54,949 nucleotides of DNA from Clostridia bacterium (GTDB lineage: Bacteria; Bacillota; Clostridia; Christensenellales; Aristaeellaceae): NCBI GenBank assembly GCA_017465155.1, contig JAFTWV010000062.1, forward strand, positions 1 through 54,949. The letters are read 5' to 3'. The notes under the pieces were generated by a model. The model saw only the letters and a program-made list of their open reading frames with translations. It was not told the origin of the DNA and did no database searches. The translations under genes and the position numbers were made by a program. Numbering within the stretch: position 1 is the first letter of the stretch; each line of letters opens with the position of its first letter. Shown piece after piece: positions 1 to 9,243 of this stretch.

Positions 1-1142
1 ACACCTACATCAAGTACTGCCGCATGGACTGGCTGCGTGCTGTGGGTTATGACCATGTGCCCAAGAGCTACGCCGAGCGCGTGGATGCCATCAACAAGAT
101 CATCGCTGCCGGCCTGACCGATCAGGCGCCTCTGGGCCTGGGCATCCCCACCGCTGCTTACGTACAGAACTTCGGCTACCGTGACATCCCCGTCAACGAG
201 GCCGAGTGGGCCATGCACTCCTCTCTGGGCACCCCCAGCCTGTCCTGGGAACCCACCAAGAAGCTGCTCAAGCGTCTGAACAGCGAGTACCACATGGGTT
301 GGTATTCCTCTGAGTTCGATCTGGAGAGCAACTCCTCCGGTGCTGCTGCCGATCAGCTGCAGACCGACTTCATCAACGGCAAGACCTACCAGTACGGCGG
401 CTACATGGCTGCTAACGTGGACTGGCTGAAGGCCTTCTACGCCAACAATCCCAACGCTGAACTGGCCATCGCCAGCAACTACGCGGGCGTTGAGCCTGGC
501 GTCATCGAAGATGCTCAGCTGCGTGCTGACAACCCCTTCGGCATGATCGTTGGCTTCTCCTCCTTCGCTACCGAGGATCAGCTGAAGGCTGCCTGGATGC
601 TGATGGAGTGGATGATCCAGCCCGAGAACCTCTTCGTTCTGGAGAATGGTGTTGAAGGCGTTACCTATGTGATGGGCGAAGACGGCCTGCCCGTCGTCGA
701 CGGCGCTTACATGGGTACTGAGATGCTGAACCACAACATGAACATCGACATGACGTGTCTGGTGCTTGCCTCCAAGGTTGTTGGTACCATCGAAGATTCC
801 ATCAAGGCGATCACTCCTCAGGGCATCCCGCAGGACTTCTATCAGGGCATCCTGGACAACTACTATGCTCTGAAGGCCATCGCTGACAAGGGCAACGCCT
901 ACTCCGATCCCATCTTCGCCGTGGCCATCGAGTCCGAATCCGAGTACAGCGCCACCCTGCTGGCCCTGTATCAGGAAGCCTACGCCAAGCTGGTCAAGTG
1001 CGACCCCGCTGAGTTCGACGCCCTGTACGAGCAGCTGGCCAAGGAATTCCTCGAGGCCGGTTATCAGGAGATCATCGACGAGCGTCTGGAAGCTTATGAA
1101 GCCGGCAAGACCACTAAGCTGCCTGCCCGTCCCGCTCAGTAA
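1..1142 (+). CDS. Sugar ABC transporter extracellular solute-binding protein, C-terminal part (cut by window edge)
   Basis: The reading frame is open from the first full codon at base 3 to a TAA at 1140-1142, so the N-terminus, including any lipoprotein signal, lies outside the window. The visible 379 residues resemble the C-terminal lobes of family 1 extracellular solute-binding proteins: mixed helices, many aromatic residues (WMLMEWMIQPENLF, QDFYQGILDNYYALKAIAD) and an acidic helical tail ending in LPARPAQ. Such proteins bind oligosaccharides outside the membrane and deliver them to an ABC permease. Codon choice is strongly biased (CTG, ATC, AAC, GGC), as expected for a highly expressed binding protein. 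The next gene encodes a secreted GH26 enzyme, so a mannan-derived or related oligosaccharide is a plausible but unproven ligand. A strong terminator follows 20 bp downstream, separating the two genes transcriptionally. Confidence 0.75.
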   Translation, partial: TYIKYCRMDWLRAVGYDHVPKSYAERVDAINKIIAAGLTDQAPLGLGIPTAAYVQNFGYRDIPVNEAEWAMHSSLGTPSLSWEPTKKLLKRLNSEYHMGWYSSEFDLESNSSGAAADQLQTDFINGKTYQYGGYMAANVDWLKAFYANNPNAELAIASNYAGVEPGVIEDAQLRADNPFGMIVGFSSFATEDQLKAAWMLMEWMIQPENLFVLENGVEGVTYVMGEDGLPVVDGAYMGTEMLNHNMNIDMTCLVLASKVVGTIEDSIKAITPQGIPQDFYQGILDNYYALKAIADKGNAYSDPIFAVAIESESEYSATLLALYQEAYAKLVKCDPAEFDALYEQLAKEFLEAGYQEIIDERLEAYEAGKTTKLPARPAQ

Positions 1143-1160
1143 TCACAGTTGAACCCCACG

Positions 1161-1189
1161 CCGGGGCCCGCAAGGGCTCCGGTTTTTTT
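1161..1189 (+). terminator. Intrinsic terminator of the solute-binding protein gene
   Basis: A 9-bp stem (1161-1169 with 1174-1182, one G-T wobble) closes a GCAA tetraloop and is followed by seven T residues at 1183-1189. It starts 19 bp after the stop codon and has all parts of a rho-independent terminator. Confidence 0.93.
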
Positions 1190-1217
1190 GCAATCGGCAG
1201 GCACTGCAGCCTCTCCC

Positions 1218-1251
1218 TTGACAGATATCCGCATCTGTTGTAGTGTATAAG
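1218..1251 (+). promoter_or_regulatory. Candidate promoter of the GH26 gene
   Basis: A perfect TTGACA lies at 1218-1223. The -10 is ambiguous: TAGTGT at 1241-1246 gives the ideal 17-nt spacer but is a poor match, while TATAAG at 1246-1251 matches better but with a 22-nt spacer. It follows the terminator of the upstream gene and precedes the GH26 ribosome binding site. Confidence 0.4.
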
Positions 1252-1291
1252 CAGCAAAAACGCATCTCATTATCCTGCAAGGAGGTTCCCT

Positions 1292-2767
1292 ATGAAGCGA
1301 ATCACATCCCTGCTGCTGGCGCTGCTGATGCTGCTTTCCAGCCTTCCCGCGTTCTCTGAATCCACAGAGGCGTGGACGCCCCGCGAGGCGCCTGCCATCC
1401 GCAACGCCATGTCCGAGGCCGAGAAGCTGGCTGCACAGGAGACCATTCTGGCCGACGCGACCATCCTTTTTACCGGCAAAACCAACGCCGGTTATTACCC
1501 CGCCAACATCGATTGGCTGACCGAAGCCCAGCCCACGGACGCCATTGCTCTCCTGTGGGCCTGTGACGATGTGACCCACGGCGGTTGGGGTGTTCTGGGG
1601 CTGTCCGTGAACGGAAAGCAGCTGAACATCGCCGCCGTCTCCGACCAGCCCGACAAGGAACGCCTGACGGTTTACACCGTACAAGAGCTGATGGCTCAGG
1701 CACAGGTCAGCAGTCCGGCCGAAATCACCGCCTTCTCTCTGGGCGCATGGAACGGCGGACGCATCGCCGCGCTGTACTTCTTGTCCGCCGAGGTTGCTTT
1801 GGCGCTGAACACGCATCTTGATACCGTCGCAGACGCCGAGCAGATTATCCACACCTACAACGGCGGTCTCTCCAACGTCAACGCCATCGACTCTGCCAAG
1901 GCTGTCTACGCCTATCTGCAAGAAACCTGGGGAACAGCCTGCCTGACAGGCCAGATGGAATCCACATGGATGACCTCCCCGGATTATGAGATGAATTTCA
2001 TCTTCAAGCACACCGGCAAGCTGCCTGCCATCCGCGGCCTTGATTTCATGCACAACGATTTTCAGGGTGTGGTGAACCGCTCCATCGCATGGTGGAAGCA
2101 GGGCGGCATCCCTCACATCTGCTGGCATACCGGCAGCGACTTCGCTTCCGGCTACAACGAAAGCAAGAGCCATAATCTCGACTGGGATGCAGCCCTCACC
2201 CCCGGCACAGAGGCCTATACCGTGCTGCTGTCCGCCATGGATCGGGCGGTTCCCTACCTCCAGCAGCTGGAAGACGCAGGCGTACCGGTGCTCTGGCGGC
2301 CCTTCCACGAGCTGGACGGCGGCTGGTTCTGGTGGTCCAAGGGCGGCAGCGACAGCTTCGTCAGGCTCTGGCAGCTGATGTACAGCCGTTACACCGATTA
2401 CTGGGGACTCGATAACCTGATCTGGCTGCTGGGGTATTCCGGAAACGGCGGCAACATGGCCGCATGGTATCCTGGTGACGCCTATGTTGATCTGATCGGC
2501 GCTGACAGCTACACCCCCGGCGCAAACGGCCGCCTGTACGCAGAGGTTGCGGGCGTCGCACCCGAGGGCATGCCCATCGTATTCCACGAATGCGGCACAA
2601 TCCCCACACAAGCGCAAATGGAAGCGGCTGACGCACCATGGCTGATGTTCATGGTCTGGCACACCAGCCATCTCACCGACGGCAAGAGCAACACCCCCGC
2701 CTCCCTGAAGAAGATCTACACCAGCGAGTACTTCATCACCCTCGACGAGCTGCCCGCCTTTCAGTAA
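1292..2767 (+). CDS. Secreted glycoside hydrolase family 26 (beta-mannanase-like)
   Basis: A 491-residue secreted glycosidase. The start is supported by AAGGAGG at 1279-1285, 6 nt before the ATG. Residues 1-23 form a signal peptide with a hydrophobic leucine core ending ALPAFSES-like (SSLPAFSES). A clan GH-A barrel follows. Typical GH26 motifs are visible: GLDFMHNDFQ, WWKQGGIPHICWH, the acid/base strand VLWRPFHELDGGWFWW with Glu about residue 340, LIWLLGYSG, and the nucleophile strand IVFHECGTIP with Glu about residue 433. GH26 enzymes are mostly retaining endo-1,4-beta-mannanases; some cleave other beta-glucans or xylans, so the substrate is not fixed. Residues 30-170 precede the barrel and may be an accessory domain. 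No anchor or carbohydrate-binding module is obvious at the C-terminus. The preceding sugar-binding protein fits a role in uptake of plant polysaccharide fragments. Confidence 0.87.
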   Translation: MKRITSLLLALLMLLSSLPAFSESTEAWTPREAPAIRNAMSEAEKLAAQETILADATILFTGKTNAGYYPANIDWLTEAQPTDAIALLWACDDVTHGGWGVLGLSVNGKQLNIAAVSDQPDKERLTVYTVQELMAQAQVSSPAEITAFSLGAWNGGRIAALYFLSAEVALALNTHLDTVADAEQIIHTYNGGLSNVNAIDSAKAVYAYLQETWGTACLTGQMESTWMTSPDYEMNFIFKHTGKLPAIRGLDFMHNDFQGVVNRSIAWWKQGGIPHICWHTGSDFASGYNESKSHNLDWDAALTPGTEAYTVLLSAMDRAVPYLQQLEDAGVPVLWRPFHELDGGWFWWSKGGSDSFVRLWQLMYSRYTDYWGLDNLIWLLGYSGNGGNMAAWYPGDAYVDLIGADSYTPGANGRLYAEVAGVAPEGMPIVFHECGTIPTQAQMEAADAPWLMFMVWHTSHLTDGKSNTPASLKKIYTSEYFITLDELPAFQ

Positions 2768-2818
2768 TCACTCCGCTCAAAGATAACCACCATCAATGTC
2801 GATACGCATAAATCAGTC

Positions 2819-2858
2819 AACAGGCACAGCAGTATGATCCGCTGTGCCTGTTCTTATA
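2819..2858 (+). terminator. Intrinsic terminator downstream of the GH26 gene
   Basis: A perfect 12-bp inverted repeat (2819-2830 with 2841-2852) encloses a 10-nt loop and is followed by the T-rich run TTCTTATAT on the plus strand, about 50 bp after the GH26 stop. Confidence 0.8.
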
Positions 2859-2896
2859 TAGCCAGCCGAATGATGACACTACAAAAAGGCACTAAC

Positions 2897-2931
2897 AAAG
2901 AGGACTGTCCCCCAAGGAGACAGTCCTTTTA
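2897..2931. terminator. Terminator between convergent genes, mainly for the minus-strand LRR gene
   Basis: The arms AGGACTGTC (2901-2909) and GACAGTCCT (2919-2927) pair, flanked by A-rich sequence on the left and TTTT on the right. It can therefore work in both directions. It lies about 45 bp beyond the stop of the minus-strand LRR gene, between converging transcription units. Confidence 0.75.
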
Positions 2932-2973
2932 CTAAACCAGCAGCGTGTGCTTTTTCAGACTTCCTTCCGTCTG

Positions 2974-5900
2974 TTACTTCAGGATGTCTCCGTAAATCAC
3001 ACCAGCCATGTTGACCGTATCAATGAGCAGCTGCTTATACAGCATGACCTCTACATCACTCCGATCGTAATAATCATTAAACCAGCGTTCAAGGTCCGCA
3101 TCAGTGCAGCCATCAAGCGCGTAGACATAGTACAGTGCACTTCCTGCCACCGGCAGCGGACAGGTTCCATGATTTTGTGTCCGGTCTCGTCTGGCGGTGT
3201 TCAGTATCTTTGCGGGAATCATTCGCTGATAGTAACTCATTCCGTCGACATATGGACCGTATGCAGGGTTTTTTTCGAAGATATTCCGTACTTCGCTGAT
3301 TGACAGATGGATGAAACTGCGCAGACGGTTCATATCCTTTTCATCTGACACCCGCTGGAAGTTCCGGTGAAGCATATCGACCAGTTTACCGGCAGTGGAA
3401 AACGTTCCCATCTTATCAAGAAGCGTATTCACCCCCAATTCAGCCGTCATGCTTTTTTCGATCTGATCGTACAGCACAATGTCATCCAGCGTCACCTTCA
3501 GTTCCTTATAGGTAAACGGATCATAGTCGTACACCACCCGAAGCGCCTTTACCAGTGTCTCGAAGGCATCGTCTCCGACCGCCTCCAGATCCAGGCCATA
3601 ATTTTCGCCATTGCTCTTCAGATAGGGCACCTTATCAACAATCGCCTGCCAGATCTTATCTGTTGACATTGTCGAAGGATCCAACGCTGCGTCCACCAGA
3701 CTTCCGTACAGCACCTCATACGCTGCGCGTGCCGCACCCTGATAGCCGGATGAGATCACCTCCTGTACCCAATTTTCCGAAATCTGATCATCCCACTGCG
3801 CAAACACGGTGGGCGTGATCGTTTCGCTGACAATCTTATCAATGTAGTTTCCGATCACCTGATCTGTCATGCTGTCGAACGCTGCATGTACCTGCGCATC
3901 AATCTGATCCATGGTCACGGCCGGCTTGATCCAGCTGTCATCGACATTGTATGCTCGTCCTCCCATGTACAGCCATTCATTGGGAACAATGCGCCAGGTG
4001 CCATCCGTCTTTGTTTTGTATTCAAACTTCAGCTTTGCAACACCATCGCTGTTATAGTACTTGATGACAAGCGGCATAATGGTTCCTGCTTTAAGCTCCA
4101 TTCCTTTTGTTGTCACAGACTTTGCAAAACCATTGTACCATTTTTTGCCGCCATATTCCTTCAGCTTTTCATAATCATCTTCCACAACAGCATATTGCAG
4201 ACTCAGTTCAATGCCATCATCGCCCGTCAAGCGGAAGGTATATCTATCATCAGTTGGCACCCGAAGATATCCATTAAAGAATGCCGCAAAGTTCTTTGTG
4301 CTGACATACCTGATGATCAGATCAGACCCTGAACCGTCGTACTTTGTAGTGCTCACATACGAATAGCTCTTCTGCGATCTACCATTTGTCCACCGGAAAT
4401 CAATCTGCCGAATATAGGAGTTCTGATATTCCGGTTTCAGTACGCCATTGGCAAAGTCATATGGACTGTAACCATACTCCCATCTCTTATTCGCATCGGA
4501 GAATGCTCCATTTTTATTTCCGTCACGGAACTGGAAGTATTCTGCCCACAGGCCATTCGGCTTGTCCGCAATGATTGAACGGAACCAGCTCTGATGTCCA
4601 TCACCCAATTTGGGAATGCCGGTAATATCGCCGGTTTCATTTTCTCCTGCGTCCGTAGCCAGCGAATAGACAGCATCTTCAAGGTCAACCGTCGTATTCG
4701 TTCTGCTCTGCAAGGCAAGAATCTCTTCCCGGCTCAGGGTAGCAAACTCAATATCATTGCTGGTTAACTCAATGATGTATGTTGCTCCTATTTCACAGCC
4801 TGTAAAGGTAAACAGGCCGTCTGCGCCGGTCACCATGGAACCTGCGTTCAGCTTCTCCGTTTCCGTAATTTTGAACAGCTCGACTGTGATATTGTCCAAC
4901 GGCAGCATGTTGATCGTCGCTTCGGTGACAATATTACCCGATTCGTCCGTTTCCTCGCTGATATATTCATATTCGCAAACGCGGCCTGAAATCGTTGCAT
5001 CCTCTGCAAGTACCTCCGCAGGCGTCGAGAACACGCGCTCGCTCCAGCCAACCATGGAGTCCGTGGATTCCAGCCCCGGAGGCACTGCGCCCACGGCTAT
5101 CCGGTACTCACGTCCCATGAAGAAATACTCTGCAGGAAGCAGCGTTGTGCATGCAGAGCCCAGCGCCTGTTTCTCATGATAGATCAGCAGCGTGTCTGTC
5201 GTCAGATCCCGCAGCGAGATCACATAGTAGGCCGCGTTTTCGACTGCCTCCCATGTAACGGTCACAGAATCATACGGCAGCTCCAGCCCATCCTCTGCCG
5301 GCGTTGTGATCGTCGGTGCATCCAGCTTCGCCGCCGTCGCACCCGCCTGAACAACCGGGATGCTGATGCTCTGCGAACCGCAGGTGACCTGGATTTGCCC
5401 GACGCGCACCGCCCCTTCATTCGCAGAGACGACCGCTGTGACGGTTTGCCCGGGAGCTGCGCCCGAACCAGCCGAAAGCGTGATCCAATCCGAATCAACA
5501 GATGCAGTCCATGCGTCGCTGCTGATGATGTTCAGCTCGACTGCTGCTGCCCCGGCCTCGGCACGCACTACCGTCATCGGCACAAGCACATATTCCTCCG
5601 CAACCTCCGCAACCAGCGTCGGCACCGCTTCAGACACATCGGACGTCGTAAAAAGCACATCCTCAAACGTCAGCGGTTCCAGCTCGCAGACAATCCGATA
5701 CGTCGTATCCGGGTAAAGCCTGGCGATGCTCCACAAGCCATCAGCGTTTGTCTCCGTCGACGCAACCGATGTCACGCTTTCTTCCTGATAGACAGTAATG
5801 CGCGCACCCGGCAGAACCGTTTCGTCACTCAGCTTCACCGAACCAGACAGCACAATCCACACATCATCCTCAAGATCGCCCGGGAATGGCTCTGTGCTGA

Positions 5901-8862
5901 ATATAATGTTGTTTTCATCGCAATAGCTTTCTGCATAGGAACCGGGCTCGCCGTAAACGGTCATTGCAGGTGAATGTCCTTCAAAGGCGTCATCTGCAAT
6001 TGCCGTAACCGTCTGCGGAATGGTCAGGCTCATCAAAGGGGTCCAATAGAAGGCCCCCTCACCAATACTTGTCACGCCTTCCGGAATCGCTATGCTCTTC
6101 AGGGCACAACGTGAAAAGGCATATGGTTCAATGCTCGTCAAACCTTCCGGGAGCACCACGCTCGCAAGTGCTTTACAGCCCGCGAATGCCCGGTCTCCAA
6201 TGAACACTACACCCTCCGGAATGACGATTTCTGTAAGCCGTTCGCAGTCCCAAAATGCATATTCGCCAATGCTGGTCACGCTGGCCGGAATGGTGACGTC
6301 CATAAGGTTCGAACAATCTGAAAACGTATATCGGGCAATTTGCGTCACGCCATCCGGAATAGCAATCTCCGTAAGGCTTGTGCAGTCCATAAACGCGTAT
6401 TCGCCAATGCTTGTCAGGCCTTCCATAAGCGTTACACTTTCCAGCGCTGAACAGCCCCGGAATGCACACCCGCTGATGCTCGTCACGCCAGCAGGAATCG
6501 TAATCTCCACAAGGCTTGTGCAGTCCATAAACGCGTATTCGCCAATGCTTGTCAGACCTTTCATAAGCGTTACACTTTCCAGCGCTGAACAGCCCCGGAA
6601 TGCATAACCGCTGATGCTCGTCACGCCCGCCGGAATCGTAATCTCCACAAGGCTTGTGCAGTAAGCAAACGCAGATCCGCCAATGCTTGTCACACTGTCC
6701 GGAATGGTAATCTCCATAAGGCTTGTGCAGCTATTAAACGCAGATACGCCAATGCTTGTCACACCGTCCGGAATGGTAATCTCCGCAAGGCTTTCACAGT
6801 TCCAGAAAGCACCGTAGCCAATACTTGTCATATCTTCCGGCAGAACCGCATACGCCAGACTTGTGCAGCCATCAAACGTTCTATCGCCGATGCTTGTTAC
6901 TCCTGCCGGGATGATGATCCCCGTCAGATTTGTGCAGCCTAAGAATGAACATCCTCCGATACTTGTTACACCATCCGGAATCGTAATATCCGTCAGACCC
7001 GTGCAGCTGCTAAAAGCATAATCTCCGATATTTGTTACACCATCCGGAATCGTAATATCCGTCAGACCCGCGCAGCCGTTAAACGCCCCAGCTCCGATAT
7101 TTGTTACACTCTCCGGAATAGCAATACCCGTCAGGCTCACGCAGTCGCGGAATACCTGATCGTAGATAGAAGTCAATCCGGCAGGAAGCAGCACGTTTGT
7201 CAGCTTTGTGCAGCCATCAAAAGCATTATGTCCGACACTTGTTACACTATCCGGCAATATCACGCTGATCACATCCGTGCAATCCAAAAAAAGGTTACTG
7301 CCAACACTGGATACCGGATGCCCGCAAACCTCTGCCGGAACTACCACCTCTGTCATACCGCAGGCAGGATCGAATTCACTCACCCACAGGCTTCCATATC
7401 CATACATATAGTTGAAGGCACTGCCGTAAATCATTACAGTGCTATCCGGCTCGAAGGCATCCGAAGCAAACACGCATTGATCATGCAGCGTTATAGGAAA
7501 CAGCATGCAGCCTGCAAACGCCTTGGAACCAATGCTCGTTAAGCTCTCCGGAGCAACAAAGCTCTTCAGGCTTCTGCAGCTATAAAATGCTGCGCTGCCA
7601 ATCTCCGTAACGCCATCGGGAATCGCACACTGAAGCAAGCTCTTGCAGTTTCTGAAACAGTTTTTACCAATCGTTTTGAGGCCTGCCGGAAGCGTCACGC
7701 TTTCCAGACCCTCGCAGCCGTAAAACAGATCGTCCACCAACGCCGTTACGCCTGCAGGAATCGTCATGCTTTTGAGACTCTTGCAGCTGTAAAACGCCTT
7801 TGCTGCAATCTCTGTGACAGTATCCGGCAGCACAGCTTCCTGCAATGCAAAGCAGCTGGAAAACGCACGCTCACCAATCTGGAGCAGTCCCTGTGGAAAG
7901 CGCAGACTTTGCAGATTTGTGCAAGTATAAAAGGCCTGCTTACCGACATTGGTAACGGCGCCCTCAATCGTAACATTCTGCAGGCTTGTACATGCATAAA
8001 AGGTTCTGTCTTCAATCTCCGTCACGCCTTGCGGAATCACCATCTCCTTCAGACTTGTGCAGCCATAGAACGAATACCCGCCAATCCGCTCCAGCCCCTT
8101 GGGCACTGTGACCTCAGCAAGGTTTTCACAGCCATAAAAAGCAGACGCACCCAGTTCAACCAGAGACGCCGGAAGCGATATGCCCGTCAGGCTGACACAC
8201 TCTTCAAAGACTGAATCTCCCATGTTCGTCACAGCGTCAGGAAGCCTGACGTCGCTCAGCAAGGAGCAGCCGTAAAAACCGTATTCCCCGATGTATGTCA
8301 CAAAACGCGGAATACGGGCGCTGGTAATGGCAGAAGCTCCGTCGAAGACATAATTGTTAATTTTTGTCACAGGATATCCGTCAATGATATCCGGAACGAC
8401 GATTTCCGTCTCCGCGCATCGGTCATCATAGCTCGTGATGTGCGCTTCCTGATTCTGGATTTCATATGTGAAGAACTCCATCGGCGTAGGCGGCAGGCCG
8501 GTAGACACAATCAGCCCAGCACAGCCCAGAAAGCTGTCCGCCTCAATCCGGCAATTTTCTGGCAGCACAATGACTCCACTCAGACCCGTACAACCCGAAA
8601 AGGCCCCTGCCTCAATCGCAGTGACGCTATCCGGAATCACAACCTCCGTCAGGCCCGTACAACCCGCAAATGCCTCCGCGCCGATGGTCGTAACGCCCTC
8701 TGGTATGGTCAGCTTCCCGCCCAAACTCGTATCATTGATGAACGCTTGCGCTTCAATGACTGTCATCTCAGACGGCAAAAGCACATCAGCAGACGCAGCT
8801 GCCGGCATAAGCAGCAACGTAATGCCCAGCATAACGATCAACTTCCATAGTATTTTCGACAT
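2974..8862 (-). CDS. Giant secreted BspA-type leucine-rich-repeat protein with BACON-like and PA14 domains
   Basis: A predicted surface protein of 1962 residues. The frame is open 141 bp further upstream, but the Met at 8862 begins a clear signal peptide (MSKILWKLIVMLG, then LLLMPAAASA), has a GGGGGA ribosome site at 8871-8876 and lies just inside a strong promoter, so I start there. Residues about 30-960 are some 35 BspA/LRR_5 repeats of about 23 residues (AFxxCxxLxxIxIPxxVTSIGxxAF). Then come a carboxypeptidase-regulatory-like domain (about 1000-1057), a BACON-like domain (about 1100-1180, SDAWTASVDSDWITLS), an Fn3-like segment, a second prealbumin-like segment from about 1287, and a PA14 domain (about 1435-1620, GLWAEYF, YTFRLTGDDGIELSL). 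The last 300 residues are helical and I do not recognise them. No LPXTG anchor is seen. Such proteins usually bind host or carbohydrate ligands. Internal near-identical repeats indicate recent expansion. Confidence 0.85.
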   Translation of the reverse strand: MSKILWKLIVMLGITLLLMPAAASADVLLPSEMTVIEAQAFINDTSLGGKLTIPEGVTTIGAEAFAGCTGLTEVVIPDSVTAIEAGAFSGCTGLSGVIVLPENCRIEADSFLGCAGLIVSTGLPPTPMEFFTYEIQNQEAHITSYDDRCAETEIVVPDIIDGYPVTKINNYVFDGASAITSARIPRFVTYIGEYGFYGCSLLSDVRLPDAVTNMGDSVFEECVSLTGISLPASLVELGASAFYGCENLAEVTVPKGLERIGGYSFYGCTSLKEMVIPQGVTEIEDRTFYACTSLQNVTIEGAVTNVGKQAFYTCTNLQSLRFPQGLLQIGERAFSSCFALQEAVLPDTVTEIAAKAFYSCKSLKSMTIPAGVTALVDDLFYGCEGLESVTLPAGLKTIGKNCFRNCKSLLQCAIPDGVTEIGSAAFYSCRSLKSFVAPESLTSIGSKAFAGCMLFPITLHDQCVFASDAFEPDSTVMIYGSAFNYMYGYGSLWVSEFDPACGMTEVVVPAEVCGHPVSSVGSNLFLDCTDVISVILPDSVTSVGHNAFDGCTKLTNVLLPAGLTSIYDQVFRDCVSLTGIAIPESVTNIGAGAFNGCAGLTDITIPDGVTNIGDYAFSSCTGLTDITIPDGVTSIGGCSFLGCTNLTGIIIPAGVTSIGDRTFDGCTSLAYAVLPEDMTSIGYGAFWNCESLAEITIPDGVTSIGVSAFNSCTSLMEITIPDSVTSIGGSAFAYCTSLVEITIPAGVTSISGYAFRGCSALESVTLMKGLTSIGEYAFMDCTSLVEITIPAGVTSISGCAFRGCSALESVTLMEGLTSIGEYAFMDCTSLTEIAIPDGVTQIARYTFSDCSNLMDVTIPASVTSIGEYAFWDCERLTEIVIPEGVVFIGDRAFAGCKALASVVLPEGLTSIEPYAFSRCALKSIAIPEGVTSIGEGAFYWTPLMSLTIPQTVTAIADDAFEGHSPAMTVYGEPGSYAESYCDENNIIFSTEPFPGDLEDDVWIVLSGSVKLSDETVLPGARITVYQEESVTSVASTETNADGLWSIARLYPDTTYRIVCELEPLTFEDVLFTTSDVSEAVPTLVAEVAEEYVLVPMTVVRAEAGAAAVELNIISSDAWTASVDSDWITLSAGSGAAPGQTVTAVVSANEGAVRVGQIQVTCGSQSISIPVVQAGATAAKLDAPTITTPAEDGLELPYDSVTVTWEAVENAAYYVISLRDLTTDTLLIYHEKQALGSACTTLLPAEYFFMGREYRIAVGAVPPGLESTDSMVGWSERVFSTPAEVLAEDATISGRVCEYEYISEETDESGNIVTEATINMLPLDNITVELFKITETEKLNAGSMVTGADGLFTFTGCEIGATYIIELTSNDIEFATLSREEILALQSRTNTTVDLEDAVYSLATDAGENETGDITGIPKLGDGHQSWFRSIIADKPNGLWAEYFQFRDGNKNGAFSDANKRWEYGYSPYDFANGVLKPEYQNSYIRQIDFRWTNGRSQKSYSYVSTTKYDGSGSDLIIRYVSTKNFAAFFNGYLRVPTDDRYTFRLTGDDGIELSLQYAVVEDDYEKLKEYGGKKWYNGFAKSVTTKGMELKAGTIMPLVIKYYNSDGVAKLKFEYKTKTDGTWRIVPNEWLYMGGRAYNVDDSWIKPAVTMDQIDAQVHAAFDSMTDQVIGNYIDKIVSETITPTVFAQWDDQISENWVQEVISSGYQGAARAAYEVLYGSLVDAALDPSTMSTDKIWQAIVDKVPYLKSNGENYGLDLEAVGDDAFETLVKALRVVYDYDPFTYKELKVTLDDIVLYDQIEKSMTAELGVNTLLDKMGTFSTAGKLVDMLHRNFQRVSDEKDMNRLRSFIHLSISEVRNIFEKNPAYGPYVDGMSYYQRMIPAKILNTARRDRTQNHGTCPLPVAGSALYYVYALDGCTDADLERWFNDYYDRSDVEVMLYKQLLIDTVNMAGVIYGDILK
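6373..6648. repeat. 138-bp near-identical tandem duplication inside the LRR gene
   Basis: Two adjacent 138-bp copies (6373-6510 and 6511-6648) differ at only a few positions and encode two LRR units (46 residues, including CSALESVTLM and EYAFMDCTSL). The frame is preserved. Neighbouring 69-bp units near 6965-7070 are also very similar. This points to growth of the repeat domain by unequal recombination or slippage. Confidence 0.9.
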
Positions 8863-8892
8863 ATACAATTCCCCCAAGGCTGCTCTCTTTTC

Positions 8893-8921
8893 ATTATACC
8901 CGTTTTTTCCACTTTTTGCAA
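8893..8921 (-). promoter_or_regulatory. Promoter of the LRR surface protein gene
   Basis: On the minus strand TTGCAA (8916-8921) is followed after exactly 17 nt by a consensus TATAAT (8893-8898). Transcription would begin near 8886, giving a leader of about 25 nt with the ribosome site GGGGGA before the ATG at 8862. Confidence 0.85.
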
Positions 8922-8958
8922 CATACCGCCCATTCAAAGATGCCTGTATACCAATAAA

Positions 8959-9239
8959 GACTGCCCCCGACAAAGGGGCAGTCAGACTGTCAAAAAGCTC
9001 CATGGGAGGTGTCGGAGGGCCCGCAGCCCTCTGACTGTAATCGTATCGCGGGGCTTTGCCGCGCGGGCGGGGCGGTTTTGGCTTCAGCCGAAACCATTCC
9101 TTACATTTTTCGCGGCCGTCAGCCTTGGCTGACAGTGAAAAATGACCGCTTCCGCAGAAGCGGAACCTCTTCCCCTTTTCGAAAAAGTGGCTGTGGCCAC
9201 TTTTTCGACACGCTGACTGCCCCCGACAAAGGGGCAGTC
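8959..9239. repeat. Chain of eight short hairpins bounded by an identical 25-bp palindromic repeat
   Basis: This 381-bp gene-free stretch holds consecutive inverted repeats: 8959-8983 (GACTGCCCC arms), 9015-9031, 9047-9063, 9074-9095 (loop TTCA), 9118-9133 (GTCAGCC arms), 9146-9163 (CCGCTTC arms, loop CGCA), 9180-9207 (12-bp arms, CACTTTTTCG) and 9215-9239. The first and last are identical 25-mers 256 bp apart. The 9215 and 9180 hairpins come right after the VanZ stop on the minus strand and probably end that transcript. The regular series of compact stem-loops looks like an intergenic palindromic element or a MITE-like insertion between two 25-bp copies, not a single terminator. No protein-coding gene is convincing here. 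Confidence 0.75.
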
Positions 9240-9243
9240 CTGT

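Noticed and set aside
1136-2671. A 511-codon minus-strand open frame opposite the GH26 gene
   Set aside because: GH26 has catalytic motifs, a signal peptide and a strong ribosome site; the antisense frame has none.
2974-9003. Start of the LRR protein at 9003
   Set aside because: The extra 47 residues lie upstream of the promoter and into the hairpin repeat; a signal peptide begins at 8862.
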